DNA of 63,426 nt from Bacillota bacterium (GTDB lineage: Bacteria > Bacillota > DTU065), in assembly GCA_018435125.1 (NCBI GenBank), contig JAHDNZ010000007.1, forward strand, positions 1-63,426. The letters are read 5' to 3'. This document shows positions 34,636-43,871 of this stretch, piece after piece; positions within the stretch are counted from its first letter, which is position 1, and the number at the start of each line of letters is the position of its first letter. The notes under the pieces were generated by a model that had not been told where the DNA came from, made no database searches, and saw only the letters and a list, made by a program, of their open reading frames with translations. The position numbers and the translations under genes were made by a program.

Positions 34636-35136
34636 ACTAATAATACCTCATTCTAAGGCAAACCAAACTAGTAAATATATGAAAACGTACCCCTAACCTC
34701 TAACCACTATATCAGCCGGGAGCAGAAGAACCATTAACGCAGACTTTTTAGAAATCTTCCCCGAAAGTAGTCTGCGAAGATGTCTTGGCCTATAACCAGC
34801 ATAAGAAATAGCTATGAAAAAAGGTATTAATAGTTCCAAAAGTAAAATAGTTATTTGCTACTGTTTGAAAGATTATATTCTGCCTTTGAAAAAAGGCAGA
34901 CCATACCTGCTAGTTATTTATGTTGGAGAAAGGGATTTTTCAGTCAGAGGGTGAAAGTGATATTAGAAATAAAATAAAGAGAAAAACTTATTAATAATAC
35001 GACGATGAAGTGTTCATTTACAACGAATGGCTAGTAAAATCAAATATGCTTATATTACGGATATTATTTTTTTTAGCAGGATTATTTGTTTCAGTAGACA
35101 AATAATCTGATTAGAACATATGAGGGGGGTATTATC
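34636..35136. other. Intergenic region without a recognised gene
   Basis: About 500 bp. A stem CGCAGAC..GTCTGCG spans about 34738-34776 with an AT-rich interior and could be a small structured RNA, and CTGCCTTTgaaaAAAGGCAG (34879-34897) is a strong short hairpin. There is no ORF with a ribosome-binding site. It forms the leader/promoter region of the sugar-binding-protein gene. Confidence 0.4.
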
Positions 35137-36432
35137 TTGAAGAATAAAATGTGGTTAGGAGTTCTATTAATTCTTTTGTTTTCTTTTTCTAGTGCAGCTG
35201 TTAAACTTGAAGTTTGGTGTATCGGTTGGGGCAATGAAATGGCGCAAGTTGCAGAGTCTATAGCCGCCAGAGAATTTACACCTAAAACCGGTATTGAAGT
35301 TGATATTGTCCCATTATCCTGGGGAGATGGCGATAAAGTATTTTTATCTATCATTTCTAACGATGCTCCCGAAATAATTACTGGTAGCGTTGTTGAACTT
35401 GGCATCAGAGGGTCACTTCTTGATCTCAAAAAGACCTTTGGTAAAGAGTTTGATGAACTTGAAGCTCAGCTTTTCCCGGCTATTACTAAGCAATTACATT
35501 TTTCTGGGACAAGATTTGGTGTTCCTCAGAACGTTAGTGTTATGAATGCTTGTTATCGAACCGATATACTTGCGGAAATGGGCTTTGAAATACCTAATCT
35601 TTGGACAGATGTGTATAAGCTCTTACCAAAGCTACAGGCTAAAGGGAAAGACGCTGGCTTTTGCTATGGCAGTCCAAGTTCGAATAGTATTTGGGGTGCT
35701 TATACTCTAATAACTCAGCATGGAGGCAACTTTTTTAAGCCAGATGGTTTTACATCCGCTATGGATTCACCTGAGTCCATCAGAGGTTTTAAAGAGTACA
35801 TTGAACTATATACTAAGCACAATATGCCAAAAGCCAGTGCCGGTATGACCCAATTCAGAACAGGTGAATGGGTAATGTTTATTGAAGGCTATTGGACCTA
35901 TAGTAGTCTTCTTATTGGTGCTCCTGAGATTAAGGGAAAATGGGAACCAGGTTTAATCCCTGGAATTAAAAGAGATAATGGTGTAATAAACCATGGTACA
36001 TTTACAGGTGCTACCAGCTTTGGGATTCCCAAGACAACAAAAAACTATAAACAAGCCTGGGAGTTTATAAAATGGTTTTGTTCAGCACCAATTCAACAGA
36101 AGTATGTTGAAGAATTAATGGCAAAAGTGCCTGGTTCTCTCCAGGTTCCAACCTCCAAGGAGGCCTTATATAAAATTAAGGGATTGCCAGAAAACATTGC
36201 CAAAACAATCCATGCTCAAATAGATGAGTCTGTTGCAATTCCTTATGCACCTACTTCTGGTGTCTTATACAGATTCGTGGAATTTGCAGTTCAAGGTTGT
36301 ATTCAACAGGACAAAAACCCTGAAGCTGAAGCAAGAAATGCTGCAGCTGAAATGAACAAAGAGATGTCTAGACGTAAGATAGAATATAAACGTTATTTAG
36401 ATCAATTGGCTAAAGAAAAAGCTAAAAAATAG
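35137..36432 (+). CDS. Extracellular solute-binding protein (family 1, sugar type)
   Basis: A 431-aa substrate-binding protein of the maltose-binding/MalE type (SBP family 1). It has a signal peptide (to about residue 20, FSFSSAA) and then the typical LEVWCIGWGNEM start of the first lobe, NDAPEIITG, GVPQNVSVMNACYRTDI and GWxxxPxxPG-like blocks. It would deliver an oligosaccharide to an ABC transporter. No permease or ATPase gene is adjacent, so it works with a transporter elsewhere or only as a surface sugar binder. The TTG start at 35137 has GAGGGGGG upstream; an ATG four codons later would shorten the signal peptide. Confidence 0.87.
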   Translation: MKNKMWLGVLLILLFSFSSAAVKLEVWCIGWGNEMAQVAESIAAREFTPKTGIEVDIVPLSWGDGDKVFLSIISNDAPEIITGSVVELGIRGSLLDLKKTFGKEFDELEAQLFPAITKQLHFSGTRFGVPQNVSVMNACYRTDILAEMGFEIPNLWTDVYKLLPKLQAKGKDAGFCYGSPSSNSIWGAYTLITQHGGNFFKPDGFTSAMDSPESIRGFKEYIELYTKHNMPKASAGMTQFRTGEWVMFIEGYWTYSSLLIGAPEIKGKWEPGLIPGIKRDNGVINHGTFTGATSFGIPKTTKNYKQAWEFIKWFCSAPIQQKYVEELMAKVPGSLQVPTSKEALYKIKGLPENIAKTIHAQIDESVAIPYAPTSGVLYRFVEFAVQGCIQQDKNPEAEARNAAAEMNKEMSRRKIEYKRYLDQLAKEKAKK

Positions 36433-36480
36433 TTCTGGTGGTATAATTTCTATGCCAAAACTATAACAGATTACGGAAAG

Positions 36481-36526
36481 AAGAGATGGAAAATTAGCTT
36501 TGTAAAGCTTTTCCGTCTCTTTTTTA
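36481..36526 (+). terminator. Terminator after the sugar-binding-protein gene
   Basis: AAGAGATGGAAAA pairs with TTTTCCGTCTCTT (one G-U) and is followed by Ts. Just downstream, AGGAGAG-N15-GAAA (36537-36562) faintly resembles the SigH-like motifs elsewhere in the window. Confidence 0.85.
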
Positions 36527-36603
36527 TTTTCCAAGCAGGAGAGTTGAACCAGTAGGAAGAAAAATTCTCCAGGGAAACGATAAATTTTGAGAGGAGCTTA
36601 GCG

Positions 36604-37977
36604 ATGTTAAAAATATCAAGGACATTATTAATTGTATTACTCATCTCCCTTTTCAGTGTTTCTATTATTGCCTCACCAGAGATGCAATTTATTGAAGGTA
36701 AATGGGTTAAAGACGGTGATTCGCTAATAGGACAGCTTGATAATGAAGAACTTGATTTTGCCTCAGCCTATTTTACAGAGCCTAAGGCTAGTTTTTCTTT
36801 GGAATTCGATTTTTGTATAGAAGAGATCTCAAGTTATAATCAGTGGTTAGGTGTTTCTTATAGAACTAATGAGGATAAATCAATTTCTCATATGTTGCGT
36901 ATAAAACAAAAGACTGGTCTGCCAACCGGTATTACAGTTTCTTTTTTAAACGATGATAGATGGAGTTATCAGCAAAAAAATCAAGGAGAGGTTGTCCTAG
37001 AACCGGGGCAGATATACCACTTAAGACTAGCTGTGTCTAAAGACTACTGCCTTGTTTTTTTAGATAATGAACTAATGTTGGCCAATAAACTTCCTACCAA
37101 TGTTGCTCGAGGTCTGGTAGGTATACACACCAGTGTTCCCAAAGTTAGGTTTGAAAATATAGTTTTAACAGATTACCCTCAAGATGAAATGATAGCTTTT
37201 GAACAGACTGCAGATTGGCAAGCTGGCAGACAAAGAGCAGCAGCTTTTCCAACAGTGCCGATAATTGTTGCACATAGAGGTAACTCTTCGGAAGCTCCAG
37301 AGAATACTCTGGCAGCAGTTCGTTCCGCTATAGTAGCCGGTGCTGATGCAGTAGAGGTCGATGTTTACTCTACTCTAGACGGTGAGCTTATTTTAAGCCA
37401 TGATAACACTGTTGAGCGTTGTACAAACGGTAAGGGAGAGATTCGTTACAGTACTTCTGAATATTTGCGCTCTGTAGATGCTGGTTATTCAAAGCAGTTT
37501 GGTAAAAAATTTGCCGGTGAGAAGATGCCATTTTTAAGAGAGGTTTTGGAAGAGATTAAAGATAAGATCACCTTAGTCATAGAGATCAAACAGATTGGTA
37601 TTGAAGAAAAAGTTCTTCAGCTGTTAAACGAAACCGGGACAAGAAACCAGGTTGTGATAATCGCTTTTGCACCGGAGATATTGGCGAAATTTCGTGATAT
37701 CGCACCTGATATCCCAACGAGTGTGTTAACTTTCTCGCATAAAACCTTAGAGGAGATAATCGCTCTGGCCCAAAGGGCAAAAACGTTTTCTGTTGATCTC
37801 AATTTCGGTCTGTGTACCAAGGAAATTGTATCAGCTCTAGTTACTAAAGGTTACTCTGTTTGGGCATGGACAGTAGATGAACCAGCCACAATGAACAAGA
37901 TGGTCCAAAATGGAATAAGTGTAATAACTACTAATGTGCCTAGAAAGGCTCTAGATACATTTAGACCCTTGAAATAA
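36604..37977 (+). CDS. Secreted glycerophosphodiester phosphodiesterase with N-terminal lectin-like domain
   Basis: A 457-aa exported protein: signal peptide (to about residue 22), an N-terminal beta-sandwich of the LamG/DUF1080 type (about 25-195; FCIEEISSYNQWLGVSYR, VRFENIVLTDYP) and a C-terminal GDPD TIM barrel (about 215-457). The catalytic motifs are readable: HRGNSSEAPENT, VEVDVYSTLDGELILSHD and VIEIK. GDPDs split glycerophosphodiesters into glycerol-3-phosphate and an alcohol, and secreted forms act on lipid head groups or teichoic acids. The lectin-like domain may tether it to glycan. GAGAGGAG precedes the ATG. A single gene. Confidence 0.9.
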   Translation: MLKISRTLLIVLLISLFSVSIIASPEMQFIEGKWVKDGDSLIGQLDNEELDFASAYFTEPKASFSLEFDFCIEEISSYNQWLGVSYRTNEDKSISHMLRIKQKTGLPTGITVSFLNDDRWSYQQKNQGEVVLEPGQIYHLRLAVSKDYCLVFLDNELMLANKLPTNVARGLVGIHTSVPKVRFENIVLTDYPQDEMIAFEQTADWQAGRQRAAAFPTVPIIVAHRGNSSEAPENTLAAVRSAIVAGADAVEVDVYSTLDGELILSHDNTVERCTNGKGEIRYSTSEYLRSVDAGYSKQFGKKFAGEKMPFLREVLEEIKDKITLVIEIKQIGIEEKVLQLLNETGTRNQVVIIAFAPEILAKFRDIAPDIPTSVLTFSHKTLEEIIALAQRAKTFSVDLNFGLCTKEIVSALVTKGYSVWAWTVDEPATMNKMVQNGISVITTNVPRKALDTFRPLK

Positions 37978-38123
37978 CTGTAAGACGTAATCTTAAGGAT
38001 ATAAAACTAGATTTCTAATATACGATAAGCTTTAGCAAGGTTAGGTTATTGAATTAAGAAAGGTAATAAAAAAAAGGTGTCGAAAGATTTAAACAGCATA
38101 AAAGTTATTTAGGAAGAGAAGAG

Positions 38124-38156
38124 GTGAAAAGTGCACTTAACGTGCACAAAAGATGA
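38124..38156 (+). CDS. Candidate 10-codon leader peptide overlapping the next start
   Basis: A GTG with AGGAAGAG about 5 nt upstream opens a frame encoding MKSALNVHKR and stopping at a TGA that overlaps the ATG of the next gene (ATGA). The frame contains the inverted repeat GTGCACTTAACGTGCAC (38131-38147). It may couple translation of the following gene, or the sequence may be only a looped-out spacer between the ribosome-binding site and the ATG. Confidence 0.3.
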   Translation: MKSALNVHKR

Positions 38157-38878
38157 AACGTTTAATAGCATTTTTTATGGTTTTATCTTTGCTTTCAGTA
38201 TTGGCTTTTGCTGAAGATATCCGCTTTGTCAGAGAAGAACTTCCCAACAAACAGCTAGTTGGCCCAGATGGAATCTACATGATGTTAAGTCACTATAACC
38301 GCAATATTTCTCTAAAAAACATTGTTGGTTATGAACAAGAGCTTGCGGTCTATACATCTGAATTTAAAGATAAAATTAAAGTTTTCCCCGCAGGGTTTGT
38401 AAAAATCTTTGTTGTGAAAAATGATATCATTAAAGAAATTACCACCAAGGTACCTGATATTCCTGAAGATGGTTACCTCGTAGTTGGCCATGGAAGGGCG
38501 GCAATTGCTTTTATGGTCCAATTTGGGGTGGGAGATAAAGTAACAATCAGGGACTATACTCCTCAGATAAAAGATGGTAAATATATGAAGCTTATTTATA
38601 TGCCAGATGGCTCAGAAGTTGAAATAAACGGGTGGAATAGAGGCCGTGGCCCGGACGAGGTTATAGTCTTTAACGCAGATTATGCTGATAAGACTTATTC
38701 CAATGAATGGGGTATTGAATTCGCAGTTGATGTTGATGAGGTCTGTGAAATAAGACCAATGGCCAAAAAAGAATCCCTTGAAATACCTAAAAAGGGTTTT
38801 GCAGTCTCAGGCCATGGTAATAAAGTAGAAATGGTAAAAAGGGTTATGGAAGGCGATTTGGTTGAATTAGGAGATTAA
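38153..38878 (+). CDS. Exported protein with two copies of a phosphodiester-glycosidase-linked motif
   Basis: I do not recognise a complete family. The 241-aa product has a signal peptide (to about residue 20, LAFAE) and two copies of an element, IPEDGYLVVGHGRAAIAFMV... and IPKKGFAVSGHGNKVEMVKRV, each followed by a GDxV strand. The same element (IPEGGFVVAGSNDEAQFLRE) occurs inside the NAGPA domain of the 1086-aa protein at 18069, so this may be a partial relative that keeps the substrate-binding insert without the catalytic DGGGS motif. The ribosome-binding site lies 26 nt before the ATG, with an inverted repeat between. Confidence 0.6.
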   Translation: MKRLIAFFMVLSLLSVLAFAEDIRFVREELPNKQLVGPDGIYMMLSHYNRNISLKNIVGYEQELAVYTSEFKDKIKVFPAGFVKIFVVKNDIIKEITTKVPDIPEDGYLVVGHGRAAIAFMVQFGVGDKVTIRDYTPQIKDGKYMKLIYMPDGSEVEINGWNRGRGPDEVIVFNADYADKTYSNEWGIEFAVDVDEVCEIRPMAKKESLEIPKKGFAVSGHGNKVEMVKRVMEGDLVELGD

Positions 38879-38887
38879 TTAGGTCTT

Positions 38888-38922
38888 AAGGGCGGCTGGC
38901 TTTTCAGCAGCCCTTATCTTTT
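38888..38922 (+). terminator. Terminator
   Basis: AAGGGC-g-GCTG pairs with CAGC-a-GCCCTT, followed by ATCTTTTTAT. It closes the gene ending at 38878. Confidence 0.85.
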
Positions 38923-39147
38923 TATACCAAATGCAGTGTAAATATCAAGTGCAAGTTAAATAAATTAAGTAGGAATTAAGATAATCTAGTGGAGTTAATG
39001 GAAAGTAGATAAGGTTTTATTTTTATGCCAACTGATATATAACAGACAAATCCTAGCTTACCTAAAAAAAGCCTAGGGTAAAATATAAGTTATATCATGT
39101 TATATAAAACCCTATTTTGTTTCAAAATAAAATGGGGGTGTAAAGAA

Positions 39148-41038
39148 ATGAGAAAAAGTATTCTTTTAGCAGTTTGCTTAACACTGGCTTTAATAAGTGT
39201 TGCTTTAGCAGCTCCGACCAACTTTGCGCTTAAGAAAGAGTATATTGTTAATCGTGAAGCTTCTCCAACTTACCCGGATAATTATAAGCTTATATACAGT
39301 AACGCTGCTAGGTATAGCAGTCCAGCTTTTGTAGGTTATCTTGGCGAAGATCCGATGATTTGGGTAGTTGATCTTATTGATGTTTACAAGATTGATAAGG
39401 TGCTAGCTAACTTCCTTAGCCAAAAAAAGATGGTTGTTTTTTGCCAAAGTTACTCTACCTTTCAATTTCAGTCGATGGCAAAAAGTGGAAGTTAATTGAG
39501 GCAAACACCTCAAAAAAGTCTCCAAAAAACAGCGACCAATCTTCTTTTAAATGAGCCTGGCTTTACTTTTGTATCTATAGGGGAGAACAATTGGAAAAAC
39601 TACCACTTAAAACTTGATCTTAAACCACTTAGTTATGGAACAAAAGGTGTGTTACACTTGTTTTCGCTAGGAGTTTTTTTGGTCTAGCTACTCCTTAGAT
39701 ATTACAGCTGAGAAAACACAGCTAGTTCGTTATGATGGTATTTGGGATAAATACAGGGTCTTAGCTGAGGGAAGAGGTATTCAATCCGGCGAAGAAATAA
39801 GCATTACTCTTGAGGTATTGGAAGATCAAATCAAGGTATTTTATAATAGCGAGTTATGTTTAGAAGCTGAAAGCAATAAATATAAAACAGGTAAACTAGT
39901 CCTCTTCTCAGAAAACGTAGCCTTTAGAGCTTCAAAGGTCTATGTAGAAGGCACAATCGAAGAGGAGTATTCCTCCAGGGATCGCGGTTATATACCCCAA
40001 GGTGACCCTCAAGGTGGTAGGGTAGAGCATATGGTCTTAATTTATGGCAATGCAGGCACTAAATGGGATCTTATAAGTGCATATCCCTATGTCGGTTACC
40101 TTAGTCCGTTAGAAGAAAGTAATTTTCAGATTGAATTTACGGACTATCTCTTTGATAGTGTGATGTTTTTAGCATTAACAGCACCAAATGGCTATGCTTT
40201 TGATTCACCTAGCCGAGGTAAACCAGCTCTTAAAGAGCAATGGCAGTGGTATCTTGATTCGTTATTTACAGAAGGAAGACACCTAGCTGCTTTTGACGAA
40301 GCCATGGATAAAGTAAATAATCAGCTAGGCCAAGAGCGAAAATTAAAGATCTATATCATGATTCCCAATCCAATGCCCCAGATTAAAAGTTTTGGTGCAG
40401 TAGATAATACCAGCTCACTTAACTTTTCTCTTAAAGACTCCATAGCCAATAAAGAGCAACGTTATAAAGCTGTAAAATGGTATTTAGACCAATTCTTTGT
40501 CTGTTACGAAAAAGCTAATTATAAAAACATAGAATTAATTGGTTTTTACTGGTTACAAGAGATTGTAGATCGTAGCATTCCGGGGGAACTCGAGTTACTT
40601 AAAGATATTAACAGCTACCTTCACGCCAGAGAGTTAAAGTTTTCCTGGATACCTTACTTTAATGTTGACGGTCGCAGGGAGTATGAAAATTTAGGTTGTG
40701 ATCTTTGCATTTACCAGCCAAACTATATGTTTGGTGCCGATATTCTCCCGACTAGATTGCTTGAAACTGCCAAAGGAGCGTATAAATACCGTTTAGGTGT
40801 AGAGATTGAAGCTGATATCAGTGTTCTTTCAACCTTAAAAGGCCGAGAAAAGCTGTATGATTATTTCAGAGCTGGGTTATCCTATGGTTTTATAACTGAG
40901 GCGACCTTAGCCTACTACCAGGATATTGAAGTATTTAGTTTGGCAGCCACAAGTTCTGCACCAGAAAAAAAAGCGGTTTATGATAATCTTTATAAGTTTA
41001 AAGGAACTTGGGAAGAATCACTTGAAGCCAGAAGATAG
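39148..41038 (+). pseudogene. Frameshifted secreted DUF4855 protein with discoidin/LamG-like N-terminus
   Basis: The gene starts with a good ribosome-binding site (GGGGGTG), an ATG at 39148 and a signal peptide (RKSILLAVCLTLALISVALA). A discoidin-like segment follows (WVVDLIDVYKIDKVLANFL). At the A7 run near 39422 the frame shifts to one reading SISVDGKKWKLIEANTS; it shifts again near 39540 (NEPGFTFVSIGENNWKNYHL, a LamG-like strand set) and a third time at the T7 run near 39671. From there to 41038 is an intact DUF4855 domain (GNAGTKWD, YIMIPNP, GFYWLQEIVD, CIYQPNYMF) paralogous to the 346-aa protein at 5101. It is either a real pseudogene or a gene hit by homopolymer errors. Confidence 0.8.
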
Positions 41039-41047
41039 AGCTTAAAA

Positions 41048-41069
41048 TATAATTAAGCGCTTAATTATA
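41048..41069. repeat. 22-bp perfect palindrome
   Basis: TATAATTAAGCGCTTAATTATA is perfectly symmetric and lies between the DUF4855 stop and the terminator that follows. It could be a dimeric-repressor site or simply extra secondary structure. Confidence 0.6.
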
Positions 41070-41104
41070 AAGCCCTTGCTATTTTGCGCAAGGGCTTTAT
41101 TTTA
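41067..41104 (+). terminator. Terminator after the DUF4855 pseudogene
   Basis: ATAAAGCCCTTGC / GCAAGGGCTTTAT (13 bp) with TTTTAG following. Confidence 0.9.
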
Positions 41105-41227
41105 GAATTTGTTATGGTGTTTTTATTAGAAAGCGGAAGTAAAAATGTTTCTAGAGAGGAATTAAATTACTACCAGGAAACTAGTAAGTAAGTTGAATCT
41201 TGAAGTACTATGGATGGAGGAGCGAAG

Positions 41228-41303
41228 ATGAAAAATACAACTCAAGTTTGCTTTGATTATCTTTATCACCAGCACTTTAACAATTGCAGTAAATGAGCGC
41301 TAA
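41228..41303 (+). pseudogene. Signal-peptide stub of a lost exported gene
   Basis: An ATG with GGAGGAG upstream starts a frame that, after a one-base shift in the A-run following the ATG, reads KIQLKFALIIFITSTLTIAV, a clear export signal. It stops after NER at TAA. Group II intron 3' sequence follows directly, so the body of the gene appears to have been lost when intron DNA arrived or was deleted. Identity of the original gene cannot be told. Confidence 0.5.
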
Positions 41304-41488
41304 AAGCAAAAATGACGGCTAAATTTGGTATGAAATCCAACGAGCGTTTTAAGCGAATCGGATACCTCAGCTTCAGTGAATGTTATTCTGCAAGCAATGT
41401 GTAAACTTTGGAAGCGCCGTATACCGAACGGTATGTACGGTGCTGTGGGAGGTCGGCTACTCAAATAAGGGGTAGCCTCCTACCCGAT
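41304..41488 (+). mobile_element. 3' end of a group IIC intron (IEP tail, domains V and VI)
   Basis: A short open frame ending FGMKSNERFKRIGYLSFSECY and a few more residues looks like the C-terminus of an intron-encoded protein. A canonical domain V follows at 41413-41443 (GCCGTATACCGAACGGTATG within a GCGC..GTAC frame). Domain VI and a CTCCTACCCGAT 3' end follow to 41488, the same end as the copy at 53779. The 5' domains and most of the reverse transcriptase are missing, so it cannot move by itself. Confidence 0.82.
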
Positions 41489-41504
41489 TAATTTAGCTTT
41501 TAGC

Positions 41505-42341
41505 TTATTGTTCCCGGTAAAGAATAAGCCCTGCTTCCGGTTCGCGGTAACCATCAAAAAGCTTTGCCTCAAGTTGTTCAAAAGAAAGATCCCAATTATT
41601 TGGATAAGCTATGATGTCACTGACAGAAAGGTTATAGATATGGTAGGTATGATTACGCAAAAAGGTATTATTTTTGATCACAGGACCGACCTCACCAAGT
41701 AGAATCTTAATGCCAACATCATTATTTTCAATAACATTTTCAGTAATAGTAGCGGGGGTGGAAGCAGTTGCGATTCCGTCGATATTATTTGTAAGCGAGC
41801 ATTTGTTAATCTTACTTATTTGCCAGCCCCAAAGAGCGATAGCCGTTTGATTATTGAAAAGCATACAATTCTCCAATTGCATTTGCCCGCCTGAAGAGGT
41901 GACTCCAGCGGTAGCATCCTGAATAAAAGCATGTTCTATTTTTACGGTTCCTAAAGAGAAAATCCCTTGCCAAATACCTCGGGATGGCTCTAGGGCTTGA
42001 AAATAGATAGGATTATCTGATTTACCAAGAGCTTCAAGAGTACCATAGATGCTAATTTCAAGACCGTTAAAAAGATTATCAGCTGATAGAACGGGATTGT
42101 GAATATAATTAGCAACGATCTTTGTGCCCGGTAAAATTTTTAAGGTAATACCTTCCGGAACAACGATATCATCAGTTAGAAAAATAATGTCATCTGCTAA
42201 TAGAGCCTCTGACCCCGAAGGACCCCATATACAGGTTTTAAGATCGACAATCCCTGCAAAATCAATGGTTAAAGACAAGTTGCTGGTTATTAAAACAAGA
42301 AGCGTTATAAAAGCTGTTCTTTTCAATCTTCCCATCTCCAT
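41505..42341 (-). CDS. Exported right-handed beta-helix protein
   Basis: A 278-aa protein with an N-terminal export signal (about residues 5-27) and a parallel beta-helix body of regular turns (LKILPGTKIVANY, IYGTLEALG, IYFQALEP, IEHAFIQDATAGV, LENCMLFNNQTAIAL, ITENVIENNDVGIKI, IKNNTFLRNHTYHIYN), as in NosD and pectate-lyase-like surface proteins. Such proteins bind or cleave polysaccharides. The ATG overlaps the 3' end of the DUF362 gene by 19 nt, which makes coupled translation likely, so it is the last gene of a four-gene minus-strand unit. No lyase active site is evident. It resembles the helix repeats of the lipoprotein at 48597. Confidence 0.8.
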   Translation of the reverse strand: MEMGRLKRTAFITLLVLITSNLSLTIDFAGIVDLKTCIWGPSGSEALLADDIIFLTDDIVVPEGITLKILPGTKIVANYIHNPVLSADNLFNGLEISIYGTLEALGKSDNPIYFQALEPSRGIWQGIFSLGTVKIEHAFIQDATAGVTSSGGQMQLENCMLFNNQTAIALWGWQISKINKCSLTNNIDGIATASTPATITENVIENNDVGIKILLGEVGPVIKNNTFLRNHTYHIYNLSVSDIIAYPNNWDLSFEQLEAKLFDGYREPEAGLILYREQ

Positions 42342-43858
42342 ATTAACTGTAGAGGTGTTGTACCGGTATAGAAACTGCGATTTTTGAGATTTTTCGGTAG
42401 TACTTCAGCCATGGTAAGAGAAAAGATTCCCTTTTTGGGGAGGGTAATTGTCAGTTCATGGCTACCGGTTGATACAGATATCGGTACTATATCGTTCGGT
42501 AGGGCATGTTTTCTTTTACCTTGATGAAGATAAATTGGCTTATCATCTAAAGAAATGCTAAGGTTGTTATCACTGCCCACCCACATTTCTAGATCTAAGT
42601 CTTCAGCTAAACTAAACCAAGTTCTAAGGATATACTTAGAAGCGTTACCCAAGACCCAAGGATTAATCAAGGTATCCATAAAAAGCAAAGGTTCGGAGAA
42701 AATTTGGTCATCTGCAGAAACTTCAAAGATTCTCACCCCCTGGCCAAAATGGCCACGTGGTGAATATTTTGGATCGGGCTTAATCCATTTGGAAGAGAGA
42801 CTTTCTAAAGAATCGCCACATATGGTAGGATAAATAGAACCAAGGCCAAGATAATAAGCTAAAGCAATATGTTCAATATCGCGGGGGTTTAGCCCCATTA
42901 AAAGACAGGCTGCAGCATCAACAGCTACAGGGTCTTTTCCGGCAATGATTAGGTTGGCTTGTTTTTTAACGCCACGCCTGAAATTGGTCTTATCTTTTTC
43001 CATACCTACAATACCGTCGATGATAACAAAATCAGGCACTCTCACTTGGGTTAAATCCACAATCTCCTCATCAATGACAGGATAGGTGTGTCTAAGGCCA
43101 CCCTGGTTTTTGGTATAGGGAAAACCTCGGTTTTTAGACCAGCCATAAACAGCTCCGGCTGCAAGCCCCACATTGTTTTTTATGCTTAGTGTCACTTGAC
43201 AGGTTTCAATTATCTTTAAAACGGGAACCGATACATATAGATCACAGTCATGTACAAGACGATGAATATAATAAATGTCTTCCGAAAGCGGTTTTTTAGG
43301 TTTAACTTCAACTAAATCTTCAAGGGGAATATTAAGATCCACTATTTCAATATCGATTTTCGGATAGGATTTTTTTAGTTTTAAGACCATATTTCGGTAA
43401 CCTGCAATCTCAAACCCATCAGAGGCTTTAGCCCCGGGAAAAGCTCCCCACTCATAACCTGCAGGGACCCAACCACCGGCACCTTCGCCGACAATAATTT
43501 TAAGGTTGGGATTTTTTTCATAAATATAGCTAGCGATATTTTCAACGACACGGTAATCGGTAATAACACCAGAGCCGCTTTCTAAAGGCTCTACGATATT
43601 AGGTTTTAATAGTACAGTTTTAATATCAGGAGTTAATAACTGGTCAAACCGGGCTAAGTCTAAAACATTATAGACCAATTTTTTTACTTCGGCATCGCAA
43701 AGAGTTTTGCTTGGATCAGCACCAGATTTGATAACAACAGACGGGTTAGCGCTAGCAGAGACGGGGTTTTTAATACTAGCGAGCGGATAATAAGGCAAGT
43801 CTACATAGGCTCCTATTGCTGAAAGCGAGAGCAACAAAATAAGCAATAGACTTAACAT
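42323..43858 (-). CDS. Exported DUF362 protein
   Basis: A 511-aa protein. After a signal peptide (MLSLLLILLLSLSAIGA) the main body (about 40-400) is a DUF362 domain, recognisable by VLLKPNIVEPLESGSG, IIVGEGAGG, SVPVLK-like and LSIKNNVGLAAG motifs, FVIIDGIVGMEKD and GKDPVAVDAAACLLMGL. The C-terminal 100 residues are a beta-sandwich (LDLEMWVGSDNNLSISLDDK). DUF362 proteins are usually cytoplasmic, often with ferredoxin domains; an exported form with an added beta domain is unusual and its function is unknown. The ATG at 43858 follows AAAGGAGG; an earlier in-frame start would lie in the permease gene. The ribosome-binding site overlaps the permease stop. Confidence 0.85.
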   Translation of the reverse strand: MLSLLLILLLSLSAIGAYVDLPYYPLASIKNPVSASANPSVVIKSGADPSKTLCDAEVKKLVYNVLDLARFDQLLTPDIKTVLLKPNIVEPLESGSGVITDYRVVENIASYIYEKNPNLKIIVGEGAGGWVPAGYEWGAFPGAKASDGFEIAGYRNMVLKLKKSYPKIDIEIVDLNIPLEDLVEVKPKKPLSEDIYYIHRLVHDCDLYVSVPVLKIIETCQVTLSIKNNVGLAAGAVYGWSKNRGFPYTKNQGGLRHTYPVIDEEIVDLTQVRVPDFVIIDGIVGMEKDKTNFRRGVKKQANLIIAGKDPVAVDAAACLLMGLNPRDIEHIALAYYLGLGSIYPTICGDSLESLSSKWIKPDPKYSPRGHFGQGVRIFEVSADDQIFSEPLLFMDTLINPWVLGNASKYILRTWFSLAEDLDLEMWVGSDNNLSISLDDKPIYLHQGKRKHALPNDIVPISVSTGSHELTITLPKKGIFSLTMAEVLPKNLKNRSFYTGTTPLQLIWRWED

Positions 43859-43871
43859 GATGTATCCTCCT

